Source of the DNA: Caulobacteraceae bacterium
GTDB lineage: Bacteria > Pseudomonadota > Alphaproteobacteria > Caulobacterales > Caulobacteraceae
Length of the DNA stretch: 64,000 nucleotides
Reading direction: 5' to 3'
Assembly: GCA_019748055.1 (NCBI GenBank)
Contig: JAIEQC010000005.1
Coordinates: forward strand, 1-64,000
A program made the position numbers and the translations under genes. Positions 32,244-43,957 of this stretch are shown one piece after another (positions within the stretch are counted from its first letter, which is position 1; each line of letters starts with the position of its first letter). The notes beneath the pieces are model-generated. The model had not been told where the DNA came from. It was given only the letters and a program-made list of their open reading frames with translations, and searched no databases.

Positions 32244-32507
32244 TCAGCGGTTGGTCGTCTCGACCTCGATGCCGTCGCGCCCGGCGCGGACCGTGGTGCT
32301 GTCGCCTTCCCGCTCCACGACGACGGGCGGCGGCGTGGCGGGCGTTTCCACGACCACCGGAGCCGGTTGTTCGACGACGACCGGCGCCGGCGTCGGAGCC
32401 TCGACCACGGTGGTGGTTTCGGTCGGTTCCTCGGCGGCGGGCTGGCAGGCCGCGGCCATCAGAGCGAAGCCGCCGACGGCGACTAGGGTCAGGATCGAAC
32501 GGGCCAT
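32244..32507 (-). CDS. Small lipoprotein, valine-proline rich
   Basis: An 87-aa protein with a lipoprotein signal MARSILTLVAVGGFALMAAAC, followed by a Pro/Val/Glu-rich low-complexity part (repeated APVVVE-type units) and a short C-terminal stretch. GGAGG lies 5 nt before this ATG, so it is preferred to the ATG four codons earlier. No domain is recognised. Outer-membrane-attached structural or entericidin-like roles are possible but not shown. Confidence 0.7.
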   Translation of the reverse strand: MARSILTLVAVGGFALMAAACQPAAEEPTETTTVVEAPTPAPVVVEQPAPVVVETPATPPPVVVEREGDSTTVRAGRDGIEVETTNR

Positions 32508-32568
32508 GCGGGCCTCCATTGTGAATGGTGGAGCTGTAACGGCCCCGCCGTCCGACTGTTCCGCTTGC

Positions 32569-34308
<1,740 letters not shown>

Positions 34309-34746
34309 TCAGTTGGCCGGAGCCGGGGCCGGGTTGGCCGGGGTCGTCGCCGGGGCGGGGGCGGCCAGATCGGCCTCCAGATCGCCCAGAGACGGCGTGG
34401 CGGCCGGGGCCGTCGGCGCGGCGCCCGCCTCGGCCGGAGCGGCTTCGGCGCCGGCTTCCGGGCCCGTCGGCGCGGCCAGGGCGCCCACGGCGTCGGCGTC
34501 GATGATCGAGCCCGTGCCGCGCGCCATGTTGCCCGCGATCGACAGGCCGATGGCGCACAGCACGCCGAGCAGGGCCAGCACCCAGGTCGTCTTGGTCAGC
34601 AGATTGCCCGCGCCGCGCGCGGTCATGAAGCCAGACGGCCCCCCGCCCATGCCGAGCGCCCCGCCCTCGGACCGCTGCAGCAGCACCACCCCCGTCAGCG
34701 CGACGGAGATCAGGATCATGACGACGAGGAGGATGTTCTGGAGCAT
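34309..34746 (-). CDS. secG: Protein-export membrane protein SecG
   Basis: Auxiliary subunit of the SecYEG translocon. The 145-aa protein has two membrane segments (ILLVVMILISVALTGVVLLQ and WVLALLGVLCAIGLSIAG) around the conserved cytoplasmic loop RSEGGALGMGGG. An alanine/proline-rich periplasmic tail of about 65 residues follows, which is longer than in E. coli but usual in this group. Lies between tpiA and pyrG. Confidence 0.93.
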   Translation of the reverse strand: MLQNILLVVMILISVALTGVVLLQRSEGGALGMGGGPSGFMTARGAGNLLTKTTWVLALLGVLCAIGLSIAGNMARGTGSIIDADAVGALAAPTGPEAGAEAAPAEAGAAPTAPAATPSLGDLEADLAAPAPATTPANPAPAPAN

Positions 34747-34825
34747 GGCCGCATTCAGATGTGGCGCGAGGGCGCGCCGATCAAGCGGCGGCTGTTAGCA
34801 CCCTTGCCGCCGACCGGCAAACGGA

Positions 34826-35575
34826 TCACGCCGCCCGCACGATTCCGAGGAAATCCGCGGCTTTCAGCGAGGCCCCGCCGACCAGGGCGCCGCCCACTTC
34901 CGGCACGGCCAGGATGTCTTTGGCATTGTCCGGCTTGACCGACCCGCCGTACAGGATCGGGGCCGTCCGACCCGCCTCGCCCAGCCGCTCGACCAAGGCC
35001 GCGCGCGCCGCGACGTGCACTTCCTCGATCTGCTCCAGCGTGGGCGTCAGGCCCGTCCCGATGGCCCAGACGGGCTCGTAGGCCACGGCGAACGGCGCCC
35101 CGGCAGCCGTGTCGGGGATAGAGCCCAGGATCTGCCCGCGCACGACCTCGACCGCCCTGCCTGCCTCGCGCTGCTCCAGGGTCTCGCCGACGCAGACGAT
35201 CGGCTCCAGCCCGGCCGTGATGGCGGCTCCGGCCTTGGCGGCGACGTCGGCGTCGGTTTCGCCGAAGCCCTGGCGGCGCTCGGAATGCCCCACGATCACC
35301 AGGGTCGCCCCGGCGTCCTTGAGCATCGGCGCCGACACCGAGCCGGTGAAGGCGCCCGACGCCTTGGCGTGGCAGTCCTGGCCGCCGATCTCGACCGCCC
35401 CGCCCTTCAGGGCCCAAGCCATCTGCGCGATCAGGGTGGCCGGCGGGCACAGCGCGACGCGATGCGCCGACGCCTCCGCGTCCAGCGCCTCGCGCAGAGC
35501 CTTTGCCTCACCCAGCGAGGCGGCCAGCCCGTTCATCTTCCAGTTTCCGGCGATCAGCTTCACGGCATGTTTCAT
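34826..35575 (-). CDS. tpiA: Triosephosphate isomerase
   Basis: Interconverts DHAP and glyceraldehyde 3-phosphate. The 249-aa TIM barrel has AGNWKMNG with the catalytic lysine, VGHSERR with the catalytic histidine, AYEPVWAIGTG with the glutamate and the phosphate-binding YGGSVKPDN. Length is standard. First of the tpiA-secG-pyrG block. The next gene upstream, an acyltransferase, ends 42 bp before its start on the same strand. Confidence 0.97.
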   Translation of the reverse strand: MKHAVKLIAGNWKMNGLAASLGEAKALREALDAEASAHRVALCPPATLIAQMAWALKGGAVEIGGQDCHAKASGAFTGSVSAPMLKDAGATLVIVGHSERRQGFGETDADVAAKAGAAITAGLEPIVCVGETLEQREAGRAVEVVRGQILGSIPDTAAGAPFAVAYEPVWAIGTGLTPTLEQIEEVHVAARAALVERLGEAGRTAPILYGGSVKPDNAKDILAVPEVGGALVGGASLKAADFLGIVRAA

Positions 35576-35617
35576 GATGCGCTTCTAGAAGCAGGCAGCG
35601 ATGGCGCCAACCCGACG

Positions 35618-37525
35618 TCAGAACCGTCCAACCAGAAGCGGAACCAGACTACGCGCACCTTCGACCGTCAGATGATCATCATCCCGGAACAAGAAATTCC
35701 CGTCGCCGGTCACAGTCCGGCAACCAGCGGGCCCGCACAGAGACTCGATGGGCAAGACGATGGCGATGCCGTGCCGCTCTGCAACGCGCTGAAGTACCCT
35801 TGTCGTAGCGTCGATCACTTCTAGATCGCGCGGCGGCATGATTGCGCAGTGCTCCGTCCGTAATCCAACTTGCGTGGCTCGGGCCCAACAGAGGGTGGGT
35901 GCGATCATGAAGTCAGGTGTCGGGCCCCAAATTACCAGTTCCACATCCGCTCCCAGTTTCGAGCGAACCTGCCACACGCCTGCATCCAACTGCTTCTCGA
36001 ACTCCGCGAGTTTGCCGTTGGAGAGACGGACGTATTCGACCCAACGACCACTGATGACCACAAAGTCCGGCGGGCTCGCCTCAAGATCGTCAAGTACCGC
36101 CGAGTTGAAGCGTTCGCAGTCTTGAGGAGAGCCAAACAGTGGCATCGGCGGGCACGAGGACTTGCTTATGTGCCGCACGTTTGAGCCAGGCGCCGCTGCC
36201 ACCAACAGAGGTACGATGTGTTCGGCGTGGCTGTCGCCCCAGACCACGACGTCCCTCGCACCGAGACCTAGTGTGCAGGCGTCGCGGGGCGGCGGTACAC
36301 TGCCGCCGACATTGTGGCAGCTGTCGTGTGTATCCGGCAAAGAAGTGGAGGCAGACTGCGCGAGCATTACGCCTGGGGCTGCGCGAACCGGCAGGCCCTG
36401 CAGTCGTCCAAGCAAGGCCCCTACCAGAAACACAGACGCCAATGTCGCGACGCCCGCGCCCACCACAAAGAAGCCATGCCGTCCCGCACTTCTGAACGGA
36501 CGTTCCACCCAACGCCAGCTGGCCCACGCCATGCCGAAAGCGACGATCAGCGCAACAGCCGTCTCAAGGATGGTCAGGGGGCGAGACAAGACGAGCACAG
36601 GGAGGCTCAGAAGTGGCCAGTGCCAGAGATAGAGGGAGTAAGAGATCAGGCCGAGACCGACCGCAGGGGGACTTGAAAGGAGCTTGCCTGCGATCCCCTG
36701 GCCTTGAGCGCTGATAAGTAGAACGGTCCCCGCGCAAGGGACCAAAGAAGCCACCGCCGGCCAGGGGGCAGAAGCTCCCAAAGGCGAAAAGGCAACGAAG
36801 ATAAGCGCCGTCCCCAAAAAACCACACGCATTCCGGTACGACCTTGGAATCCGTTCATGCGGCAACGTCGCCAGAAGCGCGCCCAACAGCAGTTCCCAAG
36901 CGCGAGAACGCAACAGGTAGAAGGCCTCAGCCTCGGCAGCGTGCCAGCTCAGACGCACCGCCTCGGAAAACGACATCGTCGCGGCGGCGGCGATCACCAG
37001 CGTCGACCAGCGAGCCAACTTGGGATGAAACAGCACTAGCGTCGCGAGAGGCCAAAGGAGATAGAACTGCTCCTCGATCGACAGCGACCAGGTGTGCAGC
37101 AGTGGTTGGTAGGCGGCGTCGGGCGCGAAGTAGTCCGTGAGCGACAAGAAAAATCTGTTGGAAGACAGAGAAGCGACCGACGCGATCGACTGGCCCAGAA
37201 CGTCCAGATCCTGAGGGATCAGAATGATCAAGGCCACAAGGGTGACCGTCCCGATCATGACAGCCAAGGCCGGCAGAATGCGCCGCACCCGCCGTTCATA
37301 GAATGCGAGGATTCCGGAAAGTCCCCGCTCGCGTTCGCGCATCAAGATGCGGGTGATCAGGTAGCCGGAAATGACGAAGAACACGTCCACGCCGAAGAAG
37401 CCGCCCGGAACGAGCGCCGGCCATGCGTGCCCCATCACCACGGCTGATACCGCCACAGCCCTGAGGCCGTCGACGTCCGGCCGATACCCGCCACCAAAGG
37501 TTTCCCCGGCCGGAACCGACGTCAT
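35618..37525 (-). CDS. Acyltransferase-3 / SGNH-domain membrane protein
   Basis: A 635-aa OafA/YrhL-type protein that O-acylates surface glycans. The N-terminal acyltransferase-3 domain starts with RPDVDGLRAVAV and contains GVDVFFVISGYLITRIL, the YERRVRRILPAL region and LHTWSLSIEEQFYLLWP, with about ten membrane segments to residue 375. The C-terminal periplasmic SGNH domain has VVWGDSHAEH (serine of block I) and DDDHLTVEGA (block V). It appears less GC-rich than the flanking genes, and it sits between tpiA and clpX, suggesting insertion or transfer. No polysaccharide synthesis genes are adjacent, so the acceptor glycan is unknown. Confidence 0.88.
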   Translation of the reverse strand: MTSVPAGETFGGGYRPDVDGLRAVAVSAVVMGHAWPALVPGGFFGVDVFFVISGYLITRILMRERERGLSGILAFYERRVRRILPALAVMIGTVTLVALIILIPQDLDVLGQSIASVASLSSNRFFLSLTDYFAPDAAYQPLLHTWSLSIEEQFYLLWPLATLVLFHPKLARWSTLVIAAAATMSFSEAVRLSWHAAEAEAFYLLRSRAWELLLGALLATLPHERIPRSYRNACGFLGTALIFVAFSPLGASAPWPAVASLVPCAGTVLLISAQGQGIAGKLLSSPPAVGLGLISYSLYLWHWPLLSLPVLVLSRPLTILETAVALIVAFGMAWASWRWVERPFRSAGRHGFFVVGAGVATLASVFLVGALLGRLQGLPVRAAPGVMLAQSASTSLPDTHDSCHNVGGSVPPPRDACTLGLGARDVVVWGDSHAEHIVPLLVAAAPGSNVRHISKSSCPPMPLFGSPQDCERFNSAVLDDLEASPPDFVVISGRWVEYVRLSNGKLAEFEKQLDAGVWQVRSKLGADVELVIWGPTPDFMIAPTLCWARATQVGLRTEHCAIMPPRDLEVIDATTRVLQRVAERHGIAIVLPIESLCGPAGCRTVTGDGNFLFRDDDHLTVEGARSLVPLLVGRF

Positions 37526-37566
37526 TGGGAGCTCATTTCAAGCACGCTCCCGGTGGCGTCCGCCGA

Positions 37567-38835
<1,269 letters not shown>

Positions 38836-39024
38836 CGACCCTTCTCACTCTCGCGCCCGTCTCTGGCGGACGGAACGCTTTTCCTCGCGTTTCAGTCCCG
38901 AACTTTGGGCGCGAAGGTCTTCAAAAAATGACAATCACCCATCACGAAGCGGGCGACAACCCCAACCGGACCTGCGACTCGACCGGGATGGGGATCAGAA
39001 TGGCATGCGGGATCACGGTGGCGA

Positions 39025-39669
39025 ATGTCTGACATGGGAAGCCAGCAAGGTTCGCGCCAGTCCGATCAAGAGCGCCCGGTGGTGGCCTTCGACTTCGACG
39101 GCACCCTGACGGTCCGAGACAGCTTCACCGCCTTCCTGCGCCGTCGCGCGGGCAAGCGCGGCTGGGCCAGGGGTCTGGTGCGGCTGTCACCGGCCATCGC
39201 CGCCTATGCTCGAGATCGGGATCGCGGACGGCTGAAGGCGGCGTCGGTGCGCGAGTTCCTGCTCGGCGTGCCGCGCGAGACGCTCGAGGCCGAGGCCGAG
39301 GCCTTCGCCGCGCGCGTCTGGGACCGCTTCATGCGCCCCGATGCCTTGGCCACTTGGGAAGACTGGGGTCGGCGCGGCGCGCTGCGCGTGATCGTGACCG
39401 CCAGTCCAGAGACGACCGTCGCTCCTTTCGCCCGCCGCCTGAACGCCGAAATGCTGCTGGGCACCCAGTTGGTCTTCGACGGCCAGGGACGCGTCACCGG
39501 CGCCTTCGCCACCCCCAACTGCCGCGGCGAGGAGAAGGTGCGTCGGCTCCACGCAGTCTTCGGCCCCGACCTGCGCCTGGTCGCCGCCTACGGCGACACC
39601 TCGGGCGACCATGAGATGCTCCAGATCGCCGATCAGGCAGGCTTTCGGGTCTTCACCGGCCGTCCCTGA
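39025..39669 (+). CDS. cicA: HAD-family phosphatase, CicA-like
   Basis: A 214-aa HAD-IB hydrolase: motif I VAFDFDGTLTVRDS with the nucleophile aspartate, motif II VIVTASPE, motif III lysine in RGEEKVRRLH and motif IV YGDTSGDHEML. It is related to SerB-type phosphatases. In Caulobacter crescentus, cicA lies between clpP and clpX and its dosage affects growth and shape; the same position here supports the name. Substrate is unknown. The start may be the ATG given or MGSQQ three codons later. It converges on the paralogous gene at 39673. Confidence 0.8.
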   Translation: MSDMGSQQGSRQSDQERPVVAFDFDGTLTVRDSFTAFLRRRAGKRGWARGLVRLSPAIAAYARDRDRGRLKAASVREFLLGVPRETLEAEAEAFAARVWDRFMRPDALATWEDWGRRGALRVIVTASPETTVAPFARRLNAEMLLGTQLVFDGQGRVTGAFATPNCRGEEKVRRLHAVFGPDLRLVAAYGDTSGDHEMLQIADQAGFRVFTGRP

Positions 39670-39672
39670 CCT

Positions 39673-40626
39673 TCACCGATCCTCGGTTCCCGCAGTGTAG
39701 GCCTCGAGGATCGCCCGGCTGAGCGCCGATGCCTGCGCATGCTGTCCGACGTAGCCTTGGCGCACGGTGTACAACCCCTCGAGATACGCCAGATCCCACG
39801 GGGAAAGACCCGTCGAGCGGCGTTCGGGGACGAACAGGTTCAGGATGGAGTCGAACCGGCTCAGGTCCGCTTCCGGGTCGACCTGGGCCAAGGACACGAA
39901 GGCGATGTAATCCGCCAGTTGCTCCAGCGTCACGCCGTCCAGACGATCCACATCTACGATCACATACGAGCGTTTCATGACGTCCCGCAGCGGCTGGCGA
40001 AGGCGCGACGCGAAGTTGCGCCGGACCTGAGGCGCGTGAGCCTCTTCCATCAGTCGGCCGAAGGGATTCTCGACCGTCGGGCGGGAGCTGTACATGTTGG
40101 GCAGGCGGACCGCGATCTGCCCGGTCTCGTCGTCCACGGGCACGCTGACATGCCACCAGCGAACCGGCGCCTCGCCGCTCTGGAACCGGTTCAACGCAGC
40201 GCGCCCCTGGTCCATGCCGGAACCGCCGACGATGAACAGCTTGGGCCGCCGGGACACCAGTTCGCGCGCGAAACCGGCGCCGTCGGTCGTACCCATGATC
40301 AAGATGGACGGGTGGCAAGGCGGCTCATGCGCCGTGAGGCCCAGCTCTCGAACGAGGTCGGACACTCGGTCGACCAGATACTGCGCGACTTCCGGAGTGA
40401 AGTTCGCTGCCCCGACGCACACGCCGTCGTCCCAACGAGCCGTGCCCCTATTTCCCGCAGGATCGGCGACCTGCTCGACGAACAAATTGGCCGCCTCGTC
40501 CAGACGGCGGCCTTCGACAACGACCTCTTCAACCTCGTAGACCTGCCCGCCGTCCTGGGCGGCGGCCGACGTGGTGAAGAGCGCGATCAACGCCGCACTC
40601 AATCCTGAAACGATCGACTTCCGCAT
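39673..40626 (-). CDS. Secreted protein of unknown family, paralog 1 flanking clpP
   Basis: A 317-aa protein with a cleavable signal (MRKSIVSGLSAALIALFTTSAAAQ). It shares a pattern with the protein encoded at 41426-42352: EGRRL, a G-x-ARW block, VCVGAAN, EVAQ-L-D-VS, a PVRWWHVSVPVDDETGQ block and QLADYIAFVSLAQVDPEAD near the end. No characterised domain is recognised. GGAGG precedes the ATG at 40626, so the ORF-track start is shortened by 19 codons. It lies 53 bp downstream of clpP on the same strand, so it may be co-transcribed. Confidence 0.75.
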   Translation of the reverse strand: MRKSIVSGLSAALIALFTTSAAAQDGGQVYEVEEVVVEGRRLDEAANLFVEQVADPAGNRGTARWDDGVCVGAANFTPEVAQYLVDRVSDLVRELGLTAHEPPCHPSILIMGTTDGAGFARELVSRRPKLFIVGGSGMDQGRAALNRFQSGEAPVRWWHVSVPVDDETGQIAVRLPNMYSSRPTVENPFGRLMEEAHAPQVRRNFASRLRQPLRDVMKRSYVIVDVDRLDGVTLEQLADYIAFVSLAQVDPEADLSRFDSILNLFVPERRSTGLSPWDLAYLEGLYTVRQGYVGQHAQASALSRAILEAYTAGTEDR

Positions 40627-40679
40627 GGTCTCACCTCCGATTTCGCATTGAGGGGCGACACGCGATGTCGTCAAGCGCG

Positions 40680-41321
40680 TCAAACCGTCTTCACGCCATC
40701 CCCATCCGCCTGCTCGCGGCGGTCATAGACGTGATCCACCAGACCCCAGGCCTTGGCTTCCTCGGCAGACATGAAGTGGTCGCGGTCCAGCGTCCGCTCG
40801 ACCTCTTCATAGGTCCGGCCGGTGTGGTGAACGTAGATCTCGTTCAAACGGCGCTTGGTGTAGCGGATGTCCTCGGCGTGGCGCTCGATGTCGGAGGCCT
40901 GGCCACGGAAGCCGCCCGAAGGTTGGTGCACCATGATCCGGGCGTTCGGCAGGGCCACCCGCTGGCCCGCAGCGCCTGCCGTCAGGATCAGCGACCCCGC
41001 CGAAGCCGCCATGCCCATGACTACGGTCGAGACCGGCGATTTGATGTATTGCATGGTGTCGTAGATCGCGAGCGCAGAGGTCACCTGACCGCCGGGGCTG
41101 TTGATGTACATGCTGATTTCCTTCTTCGGGTTCTCCGATTCGAGGAACAGCAGCTGGGCGCAGATCAGGCTGGCCATTCCGTCCTCGAACGGGCCGGTCA
41201 GAAAGATGATCCGCTCGCGCAGAAGGCGCGAGAAGATGTCGAATGCACGCTCCCCACGGCTGGACTGCTCCACGACCATGGGGACCAGATTGGATTGAAT
41301 GAGGTCGAGGGGATCGCGCAT
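40680..41321 (-). CDS. clpP: ATP-dependent Clp protease proteolytic subunit
   Basis: Serine protease chamber of ClpXP/ClpAP. The 213-aa protein has [35 protein letters not shown] at the N terminus and the catalytic triad S107 (GMAASAGS), H132 (MVHQPSGG) and D181 (DRDHFMS). The ORF track starts nine codons earlier; the start at MRDPLDL is closer to the family length and has AAAGG upstream, but this is not certain. Unusually, it is bracketed by two paralogous secreted-protein genes. Confidence 0.97.
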   Translation of the reverse strand: MRDPLDLIQSNLVPMVVEQSSRGERAFDIFSRLLRERIIFLTGPFEDGMASLICAQLLFLESENPKKEISMYINSPGGQVTSALAIYDTMQYIKSPVSTVVMGMAASAGSLILTAGAAGQRVALPNARIMVHQPSGGFRGQASDIERHAEDIRYTKRRLNEIYVHHTGRTYEEVERTLDRDHFMSAEEAKAWGLVDHVYDRREQADGDGVKTV

Positions 41322-41392
41322 GGAGGGCCTTTTCTCGGAATGCTGCATGGGCGCGACTCAGCGGCGCGCTTTCGTGATTTCAGGATATCGCT

Positions 41393-41404
41393 CCCCCCCC
41401 GGGG
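41393..41404. repeat. C8G4 homopolymer tract upstream of clpP
   Basis: Eight C followed directly by four G in the 104-bp gap between paralog 2 and clpP. Such tracts are prone to length change. It lies about 70 bp before the clpP start, where it might affect the promoter or transcript; no direct evidence of a function. Confidence 0.4.
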
Positions 41405-41425
41405 CGGCGCAAGGCGCGAGCCGCA

Positions 41426-42352
41426 TCACTCCGTCTGTGGCTGACCGTCTCGCATCGTCCGGGCCACCTCTGCAGCCACGCCGTCAGAGACCGCGCGCCG
41501 GTTGGTCCGCATCGGTTCTCCGGGGCGGTATAGAGCACGCAGATAAGCCATGTCCCAGTCGCTGAACCCGTCGCTGGATGCCGGGTCCTCGAAAACATTC
41601 AGCACGCTGGCCTGCCGCGACACATCGCCCGCCGGATCGACCTGAGCCAAGGCGACGAATGCCAAATAGTCGGCAAGTTGTTGAGGCGTGACGTCCGCCA
41701 TGCGTGTCACGTCCACGACGATGAAGGTGCGGGCGAGGTCGTCACGAATCTGGCTGTTCAGCCTCGACGCCGACGTGAAGATGTAAGGCGCGGACGGATT
41801 GCCGTCGGCATCGACGTCGCCGGGCAGCCTGGACGCTCTCTGACCCGTTTCGGAGTCGATCGGCACGCTGGTCGTCCACCAGCGCACCGGGACGTCCGAG
41901 TCGAGAAACAACGCCTCGTAATCGCTGCTCAGGTGAAAAGTCCGCGGTCCGAGACTGAACCCGCGGGGGTCCGCCTGGAAAATGGCCCCCGCGACCCCGC
42001 GAGGATCCTCGGTGAAAATCATGATGACATTGGGTCGACAGCCAGGGTCGGCAGCATCGACGCCGAGATCCTGCGCAACGCCTGAAATGTGGTCGATCAA
42101 CGGCTGAGCGACATCAGCGCGTAGATTCACCGCCCCCACGCAGATCGGACGGTTCCACCGAGCCAGCCCCCGGCCCCGGGGCGCCTCACCCACGTTCTCG
42201 ACGAACTCCTCGGCGACCGTCGCCAGCGGCCGACCATCTACGATGATGTCGTCCACGCGCGTGACCGGCGGGTCCTGCGGCGGAGGATCCTGACGCGGAG
42301 GATCTTGCGGAGCCGAAGCGACCAGAGCCAGAGAAACGACGACGGCCAACAT
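41426..42352 (-). CDS. Secreted protein of unknown family, paralog 2 flanking clpP
   Basis: A 308-aa protein homologous to the one at 39673-40626: DDIIVDGRPL, GLARW, ICVGAVN, DVAQPLIDHIS, PVRWWTTSVPIDSETGQ and QLADYLAFVALAQVDPAGD align in order. The signal region is MLAVVVSLALVASA, followed by a QDPP repeat (three units) before the homologous part. The ATG at 42352 has CGGAG upstream; the earlier ATG at 42376 falls in the loop of the hairpin at 42366-42389. Function unknown. Confidence 0.75.
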   Translation of the reverse strand: MLAVVVSLALVASAPQDPPRQDPPPQDPPVTRVDDIIVDGRPLATVAEEFVENVGEAPRGRGLARWNRPICVGAVNLRADVAQPLIDHISGVAQDLGVDAADPGCRPNVIMIFTEDPRGVAGAIFQADPRGFSLGPRTFHLSSDYEALFLDSDVPVRWWTTSVPIDSETGQRASRLPGDVDADGNPSAPYIFTSASRLNSQIRDDLARTFIVVDVTRMADVTPQQLADYLAFVALAQVDPAGDVSRQASVLNVFEDPASSDGFSDWDMAYLRALYRPGEPMRTNRRAVSDGVAAEVARTMRDGQPQTE

Positions 42353-42365
42353 GCGGGCGCTCCGG

Positions 42366-42389
42366 AACACGCCCAAAGTCGGGCGTGTT
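42366..42389. promoter_or_regulatory. 9-bp perfect stem-loop between tig and paralog 2
   Basis: aacacgccc and gggcgtgtt pair perfectly with a 6-nt loop, 48 bp after the tig stop on the minus strand. There is no U-run on either side, so it is a weak terminator at best. It could be an operator or a processing site in the tig transcript. Confidence 0.45.
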
Positions 42390-42436
42390 CAATGTGCCCT
42401 AGACAACCGTCGCTGGAAAGACCCGCCGAAGGGCGG

Positions 42437-43780
42437 TCAGCCCTCGTCTTCGTCCTTCAGGAGGTCTTCCTTGCTGATCGGCGCGTCCTTGACCTCGGCT
42501 TGGCCGAAGATCAGCTCGCACACCTTCTCCTCATAGACCGGAGCGCGCATCTGGGCGGCGGCGTTCGGGTTCTGGCGATAGAAGTCCAGCACCTGGCGCT
42601 CCTGACCCGGATAGTTGCGGGCCTCGGCCATGATGGCGTTGTTCAGCTCCTGGTCGGTGACCTGCACGTTGTTGGCGCGGCCGATCTCGGCCAGCACCAG
42701 ACCCAGGCGCACGCGGCGCTCGGCGATCTTGCGGTATTCCTTCTCCAGCGCCTTGTCGGTCTTCTTGGCGTCGGCCTCGTCCAGACGGCCGGCTTCCTTG
42801 TCGGCCTGGACCTGGCGCCAGATGCCGTCGAACTCGGCCTCGACCATCTTGGGCGGCAGGTCGAAGCTGTGCTTTTCGTCCAGCTGGTCCAGCAGGGCGC
42901 GCTTCAGCTTGAAGCGGGCGGCGCTCGAGTACTGCTGGTTCAGGTTTTGCCGGAGCAGGTCCTTCAGCTTGTCCAGCGACTCCAGGCCCAGGCGCGTGGC
43001 GAACTCGTCGTCGATCTTGGCCTCGGCCTCGGCCTTGATGGCCTTGACGGTCACGTCAAAGGTCGCGGCCTTCCCGGCCAGATGCGCGGCGCCGTAGTTC
43101 TCCGGGAAGGTGACGTTCAGCGTCTTCTCCTCGCCGACCTTCACACCCTTCAGCTGCTCCTCGAAGCCGGGGATGAAGCGGTTGGAGCCGATCACCAGGT
43201 CCGCGTCGGTGGCCGAACCGCCCTCGAACGCCTCGCCGTCGATCTTGCCGACGAAGTCGATGGTGACCTGGTCGCCTTCGGCGGCCTTCACCGTCTTGCC
43301 GGTCTTGTCCTCATAGGTCTTGGCCTGACCAGCCAGTTCCTTCAGCGCTTCGTCCAGATCGGCGTCGGTGGCCTCATAGACCGGGCGCTCCAGCTTCAGC
43401 GTCTTGGGATCGACCGGCGTGAACTCCGGCATGACCTCCAGGGCCATCTCATAGGTCAGGTCTTCCTGGCCCAGGATCACCTTGTCCATGTCGCTGACCA
43501 GCTTCATCTCGGCCGGTGCGGCGGGGCGCAGCTTGGCCTCGTCCAGCGCCTTCTGGCTGGAGGTGTTCAGCGCCTCGTTGACGATCTCGCCCATCAGGTC
43601 GCGGCCGTAGGTCTTCTTGACGTGCGCGGCGGGCACCTTGCCGGGACGGAAGCCCTTCAGCTTCATCTGCGGCGAGACTTCCTTGATGCGGGCGTCCAGC
43701 TTCTCGTTCAGCTCGGCGGCGGGGATGGTCACCGCGATCGTGCGGCTGAGACCTTCGTTCGACTTTTCGACGACTTGCAT
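42437..43780 (-). CDS. tig: Trigger factor
   Basis: Ribosome-bound chaperone and peptidyl-prolyl isomerase. The 447-aa protein has the N-terminal ribosome-binding loop GFRPGKVPAAHVKKTYG, a central FKBP-like domain (GDQVTIDFVGKIDGEAFEGGSA, IGSNRFIPGFEEQL), and the helical C-terminal domain with an acidic end (LLKDEDEG). The start at MQVVEKSNEGLSR is the family N terminus; 21 ORF-track codons are dropped. It leads the clpP-side block, consistent with the tig-clpP-clpX grouping common in bacteria. Confidence 0.97.
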   Translation of the reverse strand: MQVVEKSNEGLSRTIAVTIPAAELNEKLDARIKEVSPQMKLKGFRPGKVPAAHVKKTYGRDLMGEIVNEALNTSSQKALDEAKLRPAAPAEMKLVSDMDKVILGQEDLTYEMALEVMPEFTPVDPKTLKLERPVYEATDADLDEALKELAGQAKTYEDKTGKTVKAAEGDQVTIDFVGKIDGEAFEGGSATDADLVIGSNRFIPGFEEQLKGVKVGEEKTLNVTFPENYGAAHLAGKAATFDVTVKAIKAEAEAKIDDEFATRLGLESLDKLKDLLRQNLNQQYSSAARFKLKRALLDQLDEKHSFDLPPKMVEAEFDGIWRQVQADKEAGRLDEADAKKTDKALEKEYRKIAERRVRLGLVLAEIGRANNVQVTDQELNNAIMAEARNYPGQERQVLDFYRQNPNAAAQMRAPVYEEKVCELIFGQAEVKDAPISKEDLLKDEDEG

Positions 43781-43957
43781 GGGCGGGACGATCTGACGCT
43801 CTGGGGCGCGGACGGACGGGCGGACGCGCGATGGGAAAAGCAAGAAGGGCCGCCCTTGGTCAGGGCGGCGCCTCGAAGCCCGCCCTTATGTCGAGACGGG
43901 GCGCAAAGGTCAACGCGGGCGGTTTCGTCCAGACGACCGCTCGCCTATCTCTGCCGC

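Noticed and set aside
38836-39024. EcfG-like promoter (GGGAC-N17-CGTT) before clpX
   Set aside because: One isolated near-match in a GC-rich gap, with no independent support for general-stress control of clpX.
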